Source of the DNA: an uncultured Lachnospiraceae bacterium
Lineage (GTDB): Bacteria; Bacillota; Clostridia; Lachnospirales; Lachnospiraceae
Reading direction: 5' to 3'
Assembly (NCBI GenBank): GCA_910586255.1
Contig: CAJUHR010000019.1
Coordinates: forward strand, 1 to 64,000
Length of the DNA stretch: 64,000 nucleotides
Shown: positions 32,869 to 40,217 of the stretch, piece after piece
How positions within the stretch are numbered: position 1 is the stretch's first letter
Layout of the letters: each line of letters opens with the position of its first letter
Made by a program: the position numbers and the translations under genes
The notes under the pieces: generated by a model
What the model was told of the DNA's origin: nothing
Seen by the model: only the letters and a program-made list of their open reading frames with translations
The model's database searches: none

Positions 32869-34305
32869 ATGCAAATGATCATCAACGGGAAGAAAACCGA
32901 TTCGTCCAACGGGAAGACAATGAATGTAATTAATCCGGCCACCGGCAAGGTGATTGATACGGTGCCTGTGGCCACCAAGGAGGATGTGGATTATGCTGTG
33001 GACTGCGCCGTGGCCGGCCAAAAGGTGTGGGGAGCCGTGCCTCTCTATAAGCGCGGTCCCATTGTGGAGAAATATGTGGAGCTGGTAAAGGCTCATAAGG
33101 ACGAGCTGGCAAGAATGGAGTCGGAGGAGGTGGGAAAGACCATTCCGGAGGCTGCCAATGAGATTAACAATGTGATTGCCTTCTTCACAGGATTTTTAGA
33201 GAAGGCCAAGCATGAGTATGAGGAGAGCTATCCGGTAGGCATGGAGCCCAATACAGAGGAGCGGATGCAGATTGTCATCCGGGAGCCGGTGGGAGTGATC
33301 GCCTGCATTATTCCCTACAATTTCCCGGTCAGCCTGTTTACCCACAAGGTTGCGCCGGCGCTGGTGGCAGGCAACTCTGTTGTGGTAAAGCCGGCCAGTG
33401 ACTGTCCCAGAACTCTGATTCGTCTCTGCGAGCTCTTGGTGGAGGCAGGCTTCCCGGACGGAACGGTCAATATCATAACCGGCAAGGGCTCTGAGGTAGG
33501 GGCATGGCTTGTAGGAAACGGAAAGCTGGGCTCCGTCAGCCTTACGGGAAGCTCGGCCGTGGGGGCAAAGATAGCGGCCCTGGCTGGTCAGAATATTACC
33601 CCGGTTACCTTAGAGTTGGGAGGAAACGATCCCTTTATTGTCTGCGATGATGCAGATGTGGATATGGCGGTCAACGAGGCGGTTTTGGGGCGTCTGGTCA
33701 ATGCGGGGCAGATCTGTGTTGCCAGCAAACGCTTTATTATCCATAATTCGGTGAAGGAGGAATTTACCAGAAAGCTGGTTGAAAAGGTCAGCGCCTATAT
33801 TATCGGGGACCCTTCGGATCCGAAAACCCAGATGGGATGTCTCATTAACGAGGAGGCGGCAAAGAAGGTGGACCGCCAAGTGCGCATGACTGTGGAGCAG
33901 GGGGCGCGGCTTTTGTACGGAGGAGAAAGAAACGGAGCCTTTTACACTCCCACGGTGCTGGTGGATGTGACGAAGGACATGGATATTATGCGGGATGAGG
34001 AGGTTTTCGGACCGGTGTTCCCCATTATCGGGTTTGACACGGTTGACGAGGCCGTTGAGATTGCCAACAATACCATGTACGGACTGTCAAGCGGCGTGTG
34101 TTCAAGAGATATCGGAAAGGCCATAAAGATTGCCCGGCGGATAGAGGCCGGTACGGTGGTAATTAACGGAGGCGGCCGTCTCCGCTCCCGGGAAATGCCT
34201 TTTGGAGGACGCAAGAAGAGCGGCATCGGAGCCGAGGGTGTAAGCTGTACGTTGCGGGAGGTGACGGCGCCGAAGAATATTATTTTGAAAAACATATTAA
34301 AGTAA
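32869..34305 (+). CDS. NAD(P)-dependent aldehyde dehydrogenase
   Basis: A 478-residue aldehyde dehydrogenase of the succinate-semialdehyde/lactaldehyde type. NAD-binding PYNFPVSLFTHKVAPALVAGN, the GSSAVGAKIA turn, general base Glu in LELGGNDP and nucleophile Cys in NAGQICVASKR are intact. It would oxidise a semialdehyde to a carboxylate without CoA. This offers a second fate for the same aldehyde that the MmsA-type enzyme would convert to acyl-CoA. GGAGG precedes ATG 32869; it ends the operon at a strong terminator. Confidence 0.93.
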   Translation: MQMIINGKKTDSSNGKTMNVINPATGKVIDTVPVATKEDVDYAVDCAVAGQKVWGAVPLYKRGPIVEKYVELVKAHKDELARMESEEVGKTIPEAANEINNVIAFFTGFLEKAKHEYEESYPVGMEPNTEERMQIVIREPVGVIACIIPYNFPVSLFTHKVAPALVAGNSVVVKPASDCPRTLIRLCELLVEAGFPDGTVNIITGKGSEVGAWLVGNGKLGSVSLTGSSAVGAKIAALAGQNITPVTLELGGNDPFIVCDDADVDMAVNEAVLGRLVNAGQICVASKRFIIHNSVKEEFTRKLVEKVSAYIIGDPSDPKTQMGCLINEEAAKKVDRQVRMTVEQGARLLYGGERNGAFYTPTVLVDVTKDMDIMRDEEVFGPVFPIIGFDTVDEAVEIANNTMYGLSSGVCSRDIGKAIKIARRIEAGTVVINGGGRLRSREMPFGGRKKSGIGAEGVSCTLREVTAPKNIILKNILK

Positions 34306-34311
34306 TCCATG

Positions 34312-34339
34312 AAAAACCCGCCACTGGTGGCGGGTTTTT
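34312..34339. terminator. Bidirectional terminator between convergent dehydrogenase genes
   Basis: AAAAACCCGCCA pairs perfectly with TGGCGGGTTTTT across CTGG. It serves the aldehyde dehydrogenase gene (+) and the mmsA-type gene (-). Confidence 0.95.
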
Positions 34340-34362
34340 CATATCCTGTATAAATTCTGAGG

Positions 34363-35886
34363 TTAAATGCTTCCGCCCACAGAGCCCTCCCAGGTATCCA
34401 CCCGGACGGCCTTTTTTTCTTCCTCGTTAAACCAGTGGGAGGTGACGGCCTTGATTTCTGTAAAGAAGCGCACGCCGTCCTTGCCGAGACAGTGAAGATC
34501 GCCGAAAAAGCTGTCCTTGTGGCCGCTGAAGGAGAAAATGCCCACAGGCACCGGGATGCCCACATTGACGCCCACCATGCCTCCGTGAGTGCGGCGGACG
34601 AACTCATCGGCATAGTATCCGCTCTGGGTGTAGATGACGGAGCCATTGGCAAAGGGGTTTGCATTCATGATGGAAAGGCCTTCCTCAAAATCCTTACAGC
34701 GTTTGATACAGAGAACCGGACCGAAGATCTCATCCCGGCCAATGGACATATCCTCGGTCACATGGTCAAAGATCGTGGGGCCCAAATAGAATCCGTCTTC
34801 GTATCCGGGGACCGTCACATGGCGTCCGTCCAGTATCAGGTCAGCGCCCTCCTCAATGCCCTTTTCAATCCACCGGATGATTCTGGCCTTGTGGGCGGCA
34901 TCCACCACCGGACCCAGATCTGTGGTTTTGTCATAGGCAGGACCTATCTTCATCTCCTTTGCGTACTGAACCACCAGACGGACCAACTTATCGGCAATGC
35001 TTTCCTGGGCCACCACCACCGGCAGCGCCATACAGCGCTCTCCCGCGCAGCCGAAGGCGCTGTTGATAAGACCCCGGGCGGTGCGCTCCAAAGCGGCGTC
35101 CTCCATGACCAGAGCGTGATTTTTGGCCTCGGTCTGTGCCTGTACCCGCTTGCCGTAGGTGGCTGCCAGGCTGTAGATGTGCTTGCCCACGCCGGTGGTT
35201 CCTACAAAGCAGATTCCCTTAATGTCCGGGTGAGTCAAAAACAGCTCGGCCTCATGGCGGCTGCAGGGCACTAAGTTGAGCACGCCGTCCGGCAGTCCGG
35301 CCTCCTGCCACAGCTTTGCGCAGAGAATGGATGTCAGGGGAGTTTTTGAGGCCACCTTGATGACGATGGTGTTGCCGGTGGCGATACAGAGAGGAGTCAT
35401 CCATCCCATAGGAATCATTCCGGGAAAGTTAAAGGGCGCAATGCCGGCAAATACTCCTAAGGGCTCCCGGTAGGAAACCGTATTGTAGCCTCTGGAGGTG
35501 TCCATCAGGGACTCACCCATCATCAGGGACGGCGTGCCGCAGGCCAGCTCCACCGGTTCCTTGATCTTGGCAATGTCTCCGGAGGCCTCGGCCCAGTTTT
35601 TCCCGTGCTCCCGGGCGCAGCACTCGGTCAGCTCATCCCAGTGCTCGGTAAGAAGCTCCCGGAACCGGTAGAGAATCTGAACCCGCTTCATCACCGGAGT
35701 GTCCCGCCATGCGGGAAAGGCCTTTTTTGCGCAGGCAATGGCATAGGCCACCTCCTCAGAGGAGCAGCACGGAATCTCGGCCTGGACCTCACCAGTGCTG
35801 GGATTGTAGACAGGCGTGTAGTTTCCTGTAGTGGTATCCAGCCATCTTCCGCCGGCAAAATACTGCATTTTTTTGACTTCACTCAT
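34363..35886 (-). CDS. mmsA: CoA-acylating (methyl)malonate-semialdehyde dehydrogenase
   Basis: A 507-residue MmsA/IolA-type enzyme, which oxidatively decarboxylates methylmalonate semialdehyde to propionyl-CoA or malonate semialdehyde to acetyl-CoA with NAD and CoA. Diagnostic features: IAPFNFPGMIPMGWMTPL, nucleophile Cys in GCAGERCMALPVVV, and the C-terminal GIPVPVGIFSFSGHKDSFFGDLHCLGKDGVRFFTE. The usual general-base region reads QTEAKNHALVMEDA; like other MmsA proteins it lacks the hydrolytic Glu, consistent with CoA use. It is transcribed alone, convergent to the GRE operon and divergent from iclR, with a near-consensus promoter (35973-36001). No inositol genes are near, so IolA is less likely. 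Confidence 0.93.
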   Translation of the reverse strand: MSEVKKMQYFAGGRWLDTTTGNYTPVYNPSTGEVQAEIPCCSSEEVAYAIACAKKAFPAWRDTPVMKRVQILYRFRELLTEHWDELTECCAREHGKNWAEASGDIAKIKEPVELACGTPSLMMGESLMDTSRGYNTVSYREPLGVFAGIAPFNFPGMIPMGWMTPLCIATGNTIVIKVASKTPLTSILCAKLWQEAGLPDGVLNLVPCSRHEAELFLTHPDIKGICFVGTTGVGKHIYSLAATYGKRVQAQTEAKNHALVMEDAALERTARGLINSAFGCAGERCMALPVVVAQESIADKLVRLVVQYAKEMKIGPAYDKTTDLGPVVDAAHKARIIRWIEKGIEEGADLILDGRHVTVPGYEDGFYLGPTIFDHVTEDMSIGRDEIFGPVLCIKRCKDFEEGLSIMNANPFANGSVIYTQSGYYADEFVRRTHGGMVGVNVGIPVPVGIFSFSGHKDSFFGDLHCLGKDGVRFFTEIKAVTSHWFNEEEKKAVRVDTWEGSVGGSI

Positions 35887-35972
35887 AAGTAGTATCCCCC
35901 TTTGTTTTTGTTCGGCCAGACGGGCAAGAAGATCCCCGTCTGAACGGTTACGATTTCACAGCTTTCATGGTA

Positions 35973-36001
35973 ATTATAGCATTGCGTGGAAACGAAGTCA
36001 A
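35973..36001 (-). promoter_or_regulatory. Sigma-A promoter of the mmsA-type gene
   Basis: Read on the minus strand: TTGACT, 17 bases, TATAAT. The spacer contains TTTCCA (TGGAAAC on the plus strand, 35987-35993), an IclR-type half-site. Confidence 0.8.
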
Positions 36002-36121
36002 TAAAAACAGAATTTAATTTCAAAAAAATATAAAAAAATATATAAATGAAATTATATATTTAAAAATGTAATTAAAGTGCGGAAATAATATGTTTTGATT
36101 ATCTGCACATGGTTTGCGAAA

Positions 36122-36150
36122 TTGACATGGTTTTGGAAATATGATAAGAT
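36122..36150 (+). promoter_or_regulatory. Sigma-A promoter of the iclR-type gene
   Basis: TTGACA (36122-36127), 17 bases, TAAGAT (36145-36150). TGGAAATAT (36134-36142) lies in the spacer, so the regulator may repress itself. Transcription would begin near 36157, inside the AGGAGG at 36152-36157. Confidence 0.75.
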
Positions 36151-36213
36151 TAGGAGGAGTTTTTGGGAACGAAAATGGTTAGACATAATAAAAAATATCG
36201 GGGTGGATTGTTT

Positions 36214-37038
36214 ATGACAGATGATGGAAAAGAGATCAGCGGAAATGACAAGCCGTCTAATCAATTAGTAGTAAAGCTGTTTCAATTGATTTCCTTTCTT
36301 GCAAAGAGTAAGGCGCCGCTGCGGCTCCAGGAGATAGCGGCCGGTACAGGGATTCCCCAACCAACGGTTCTCAGATATCTGAACGCGCTGATTCAAGAGG
36401 GGTTTGCCTATCAGGACGAATTTTTGGGACGTTACGCGCTTACGTGGCGGATCTGCAGCATCGGGGTCAATGTTCGGAATCATCTGACTATTCGGACCTT
36501 GACCGGAGAGCTGATCAATGATTTGTCCAGGCAGCTGGGCTTAGGCTGCAGTATTGTGGTGGAGCATGACATGGAGTGTGTCTATCTGGACTGTGTGTAT
36601 GAGCCGGACATGATGGGGCCCACCCTTCAGCGAATCGGCAAGCAGTCACCCTTATATTCCACCAGCTCCGGCAAGCTGTTCCTTACAGGGTACTCGGAGG
36701 CGGAGATTGACCGGATGATTGAAGAAAAGAAGCTAAAGGAGTTGACACCCAACACAATCCGGACAAAGGAAAGGCTGATGGAGGAGATCGAGAAGGTACG
36801 GCAATGCGGATTTGCCATGGACAATGAGGAATGTGAGAGAAATTTAAGGTGTATTGCCTATCCTATCTATGATTATACGGAAAGGCTGGTGGCAGCAGTC
36901 AGCTGCTTTGGCTCTGTGGACAGAATGACGGATCAATATGTGGAGGAAACCATCAAGCCGGTTTTGTACCATGCGTCCCTGGAGGTGTCCTTCCGCATGG
37001 GAAGCAACAGAAAAAACAGGGTAAAGGGAAGTAAGTGA
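36214..37038 (+). CDS. IclR-family transcriptional regulator
   Basis: A 274-residue regulator. The N-terminal winged helix reads LVVKLFQLISFLAKSKAPLRLQEIAAGTGIPQPTVLRYLNALIQEGFA. The C-terminal ligand domain has VVEHDMECVYLDC, GKQSPLYSTSSGKLFLTGYSE and CGFAMDNEECERNLRCIAYPIYD, the normal IclR layout. Start choice: a TTG at 36163 follows AGGAGG, but the predicted transcription start falls inside that site. ATG 36214, behind GGGGTGG, gives a normal family length and is preferred. It probably senses the substrate or an intermediate of the adjacent GRE pathway. Confidence 0.9.
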   Translation: MTDDGKEISGNDKPSNQLVVKLFQLISFLAKSKAPLRLQEIAAGTGIPQPTVLRYLNALIQEGFAYQDEFLGRYALTWRICSIGVNVRNHLTIRTLTGELINDLSRQLGLGCSIVVEHDMECVYLDCVYEPDMMGPTLQRIGKQSPLYSTSSGKLFLTGYSEAEIDRMIEEKKLKELTPNTIRTKERLMEEIEKVRQCGFAMDNEECERNLRCIAYPIYDYTERLVAAVSCFGSVDRMTDQYVEETIKPVLYHASLEVSFRMGSNRKNRVKGSK

Positions 37039-37079
37039 CTTTTGCGATATTCCGACACCTGCAATTGCTTTGGACAGGG

Positions 37080-37138
37080 AAATCTGGCATAAAAATCTGC
37101 GACAGGCTTGTATATTAGCAGATTTTTATGCCAGATTT
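37080..37138. repeat. Perfect 21-bp inverted repeat after iclR
   Basis: AATCTGGCATAAAAATCTGC (37081-37100) is repeated exactly in reverse complement at 37118-37137, plus one more pair outside, across a 17-base loop. It may act as a bidirectional terminator for iclR, though the T run is inside the stem, or be a small mobile repeat. Confidence 0.65.
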
Positions 37139-37252
37139 TACATCAGATGGAGATTCCTTTTGTTGCGGATTTGTGATATGATGTAGATTATTGTGTCAAA
37201 ACATGGCGTCTTCCCTGGATTTTGGGATAAACAGGCAGGAAAAGGTGTGAGA

Positions 37253-38632
37253 ATGAGATTACCGGAGTTGTTTCTTGAACGGATGAAGGAGCTTTTGGGT
37301 GAGGAATATGAGCTTTGGCTGGAGTCCTGCGGGCAGATGCCTGTTCAGGGAATCCGGGTGAATCCGGCCAAGCTGACGCCGGGGCAGTGGGAACAGATCA
37401 GTCCGTGGGAAATCAGGAGAGTTCCCTGGAATTTGAACGGCTATTACTGTCAGGAGAAAAGCCGCCCGGCCAGAGATGTTTATTACTATGCAGGGCTTTA
37501 CTATATCCAGGAGCCAAGCGCCATGGCACCCGCGGAGCTTTTGGGAGTAAAGCCGGGGCATAAAGTGCTGGATCTGTGTGCCGCCCCCGGGGGGAAAAGC
37601 ACGCAGCTGGGGGCGCGGCTTGAGGGAAGGGGGCTTTTGGTTGCCAATGATGTCAGCGCTTCCAGGGCAAAGGCATTGCTAAAGAATCTGGAGATGGCCG
37701 GGGTGGCAAATATCTGTGTGACAGCGGAGGAGCCAAAGCGGCTGGCCCAGGTGTTTTCGGGATTTTTTGACAAGATCTTGGTGGATGCCCCCTGCTCAGG
37801 GGAAGGGATGTTCAGAAAGGAGCCGGAGCTTATAAAAAGCTGGCAGGAGCGGGGGCCAAAGGAATATGTGCCGGTTCAGAGGGAGATTCTTAAGCAGGCG
37901 GTGAGGATGCTGCGGCCGGGAGGAGAGCTGGTCTACTCTACCTGCACCTTTTCCGTGGAGGAGGATGAGGGGGCGGTGGACTGGATTTTGGCAGAGGAGC
38001 CGGATATGGAGCTGGTTCCCTTAGCCCTGTGGGAAGGGGCACGGCCGGGGGCAGACAAAAAACCGGTGATTCGTCTTTTTCCTCACAGAATCCGGGGAGA
38101 AGGGCATTTTGTGGCAAAGCTTAAAAAGAGGCAAAGAGAAGACGGTGGGAGCGAAGGCGGGAAGGCGCCGGGAGAAGGCGTCTGTCGCAAAGACGAAAAA
38201 GAGCTGGAGCTTTTGGAACAAAGTGATTATCTGGAATGGGAGCGATTTTTAGCGCGGCCCTTTGATCGGCATCGCCTGACTGTACAGTTTGGGCAGGTAT
38301 ATTTTCTTCCGGAGGATTTTCGGAGGGACTGGGGATTTCGGTATCTGCGGACCGGCCTTTTGGTGGGAAGCTTAAGGCGGGGAAGGTTTGAGCCCTCTCA
38401 GGCCGCGGCTATGGCTCTTAAGTCCGGGGAGTTTGCCAGAGCTTTATCCATGGACCGGGAGGATGAGCGGGTGATCCGGTATCTGAAGGGGGAGACTGTT
38501 TTTTTAAAGGAAGGGGAAGACTTTTCAAAGGGATGGGTGCTGGTCTGCGTGGACGGTTTTCCTCTTGGATGGGCAAAGGCTGCGGGAGGCAGTCTGAAAA
38601 ACAAATATTATCCGGGATGGCGGTGGATGTAA
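37253..38632 (+). CDS. rsmF: RsmF-type rRNA (cytosine-C5)-methyltransferase
   Basis: A 459-residue NOL1/NOP2/Sun-family methyltransferase. SAM binding: KVLDLCAAPGGKSTQLG. The catalytic motifs are VDAPCSGEGMFRK and YSTCTFSVEEDEGA, each with its conserved cysteine. The C-terminal part (WERFLARPFDRHRLTVQFGQVYFLP and onward) matches the RsmF C-terminal/PUA-like region. ATG 37253 (GGTGTGAG upstream) begins MRLPELFLERMKELLG, as family members do; a GTG at 37193 would add an unlikely 20-residue extension. The stop overlaps the next start (TAATG). Confidence 0.9.
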   Translation: MRLPELFLERMKELLGEEYELWLESCGQMPVQGIRVNPAKLTPGQWEQISPWEIRRVPWNLNGYYCQEKSRPARDVYYYAGLYYIQEPSAMAPAELLGVKPGHKVLDLCAAPGGKSTQLGARLEGRGLLVANDVSASRAKALLKNLEMAGVANICVTAEEPKRLAQVFSGFFDKILVDAPCSGEGMFRKEPELIKSWQERGPKEYVPVQREILKQAVRMLRPGGELVYSTCTFSVEEDEGAVDWILAEEPDMELVPLALWEGARPGADKKPVIRLFPHRIRGEGHFVAKLKKRQREDGGSEGGKAPGEGVCRKDEKELELLEQSDYLEWERFLARPFDRHRLTVQFGQVYFLPEDFRRDWGFRYLRTGLLVGSLRRGRFEPSQAAAMALKSGEFARALSMDREDERVIRYLKGETVFLKEGEDFSKGWVLVCVDGFPLGWAKAAGGSLKNKYYPGWRWM

Positions 38633-39420
38633 TGGGAAAGATGATGCGTCTGGATAAGTTTTTGGCGGACATGGGCAAGGGAAGCCGGTCTCAGATTCGG
38701 GAAGGAGTTAAGAGAGGCCGGGCCGCGGTCAACGGGCAGACAGAGAAGAGGCCGGACAGAAGGATTGACCGGGAACAGGATCAGGTGATTTGGGACGGAG
38801 AGCAGGTAGAGTACCGGCAGCAGGAGTATTTTATGCTCTTTAAGCCACAGGGGGTGGTGTCGGCCACTGAGGATAAGCGATACAGGACGGTGGTGGATCT
38901 TTTGGAGGGAGAAAACAGGAGGGATCTGTTTCCTGTGGGAAGACTGGATCTGGACACGGAGGGGCTTATCCTTCTGACCAATGACGGGGAATTGGCCCAC
39001 CGGCTTCTCTCGCCGAAAAAGCATGTGGACAAAAAATACTATGCCAGGGTGGCAGGAGCCCTTTTAGAGGATGCCGGGATGCGGATTGAGGCAGGGCTCA
39101 CCCTGGAGGACGGCACAGAGGTATTGCCGGGAAGGCTTGAGATACTGGGTAAGGGGCTGCCAAAGGAGCGGGATATACAGGAAAACAGGACAGAAAAGCA
39201 GCCGGGAGGGCAGGAGGAGACGGAGGTGTTTCTGACGATTCAGGAGGGAAAGTTTCATCAGATCAAACGGATGTTTGAAGCCCTCGGATGCAGAGTCACC
39301 TATTTGAAACGGATATCCATGGGATCCCTCATTCTGGACGAAAGCCTTCGTCCCGGGGAATATCGCAGGCTGACAGAGGAGGAACTTGCTGGTTTAAAGG
39401 AAAGCGGGGAGATAAAATGA
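38632..39420 (+). CDS. RsuA/RluB-family pseudouridine synthase
   Basis: A 262-residue RNA pseudouridine synthase. The N-terminal S4 RNA-binding domain (MRLDKFLADMGKGSRSQIREGVKRG) is followed by the catalytic domain with FPVGRLDLDTEGLILLTNDGELAH (catalytic Asp in GRLD) and FHQIKRMFEALGCRVTYLKRI. The exact rRNA uridine cannot be told. The ATG at 38632 overlaps the upstream stop by one base; ATG 38641 and 38644 are alternatives. It ends in an ATGA overlap with the next gene. Confidence 0.9.
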   Translation: MGKMMRLDKFLADMGKGSRSQIREGVKRGRAAVNGQTEKRPDRRIDREQDQVIWDGEQVEYRQQEYFMLFKPQGVVSATEDKRYRTVVDLLEGENRRDLFPVGRLDLDTEGLILLTNDGELAHRLLSPKKHVDKKYYARVAGALLEDAGMRIEAGLTLEDGTEVLPGRLEILGKGLPKERDIQENRTEKQPGGQEETEVFLTIQEGKFHQIKRMFEALGCRVTYLKRISMGSLILDESLRPGEYRRLTEEELAGLKESGEIK

Positions 39421-40154
39421 GTATGAAAAGGAATTGGGAAAACAACGGACAGAGAGTCAGGCAGGAGCTGTTAAAGAAAGACGCGGTAATCTTTGATCTG
39501 GACGGAACTCTGGTGGATTCCATGTGGATGTGGAAGGCCATTGACATTGAATATCTGAGAAGATACGGCCATGAATGCCCTGATTTTCTCCAGCGGGAGA
39601 TTGAGGGGATGAGCTTTTCCGAGACAGCCGTGTACTTTAAGGAAACCTTCCGCCTGCCGGATACGGTGGAGGAGATCAAACAGGCCTGGGTGGATATGAG
39701 TATTGAAAAATACCGCTGGGAGGTTCCCTTAAAGGAGGGGGCCAGGAGGTTTCTGGAGTTTTTGAAGGAGTCGGGAATCCGGGCCGGGATTGCCACCAGC
39801 AATGGCCGGGAGATGGTGGATGCGGTGATGCGGTCTTTGGGGCTTGGCCCTTATTTTCAGGTGGTTGCCACGGCCTGTGAGGTGGCCCAAGGAAAGCCGG
39901 CGCCGGATATTTATCTGAATGTGGCAGAGCGTCTGGGAGTGGCGCCGGAACAATGTATGGTGTTTGAGGATGTGCCTGCCGGGATACTGGCGGGAAAGGC
40001 GGCCGGAATGACCGTATGCGCCGTGGAGGATCACTTTTCCATTTCCATGCGGGAGGAAAAGAGGAAGCTGGCAGATTACTATATCAGAAATTACTATGAG
40101 CTGCTCATTCGGGGTATTGCCCGTAAAGAAAGCAGGGAAGTGCAGGCTGGATGA
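39417..40154 (+). CDS. HAD-family phosphatase (beta-phosphoglucomutase-like)
   Basis: A 245-residue HAD superfamily hydrolase, subfamily IA. Motif I is FDLDGTLVDS (nucleophile Asp), motif II ATSNG, motif III lysine in GKPAPDIYL and motif IV FEDVPAGILAGKAAGM. The helical cap lies between residues about 35 and 100. The substrate is probably a small phosphosugar or related metabolite. It is translationally coupled to the pseudouridine synthase by ATGA. Confidence 0.9.
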   Translation: MSMKRNWENNGQRVRQELLKKDAVIFDLDGTLVDSMWMWKAIDIEYLRRYGHECPDFLQREIEGMSFSETAVYFKETFRLPDTVEEIKQAWVDMSIEKYRWEVPLKEGARRFLEFLKESGIRAGIATSNGREMVDAVMRSLGLGPYFQVVATACEVAQGKPAPDIYLNVAERLGVAPEQCMVFEDVPAGILAGKAAGMTVCAVEDHFSISMREEKRKLADYYIRNYYELLIRGIARKESREVQAG

Positions 40155-40217
40155 TTGTTTGCCGGTCAGCGTGCAGAGGAGTGTGGCATGAATGATTATT
40201 TGCCGGTCAGCCGGCAG
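40151..40217. repeat. Short direct duplication at the radical SAM gene start
   Basis: Two 26-base copies (40151-40176 and 40192-40217) share 23 bases, including TTTGCCGGTCAGC. The first copy lies across the HAD gene stop and the second inside the start of the next gene, as if a 41-base unit had been duplicated. Confidence 0.6.

Larger units (their letters stand above)
35887..36213. other. Divergent control region between mmsA and iclR
   Basis: It is very AT-rich between 36002 and 36080 and contains no gene. Both promoters described here lie in it, each with a TGGAAA half-site in its spacer, and GCGGAAATAATATG near 36079-36092 is a further similar stretch. Confidence 0.6.

Noticed and set aside
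34363..35886. Naming the acylating dehydrogenase IolA (inositol pathway)
   Set aside because: Sequence cannot separate MmsA from IolA, but no iol genes are present and the IclR-type site links it to the GRE cluster.
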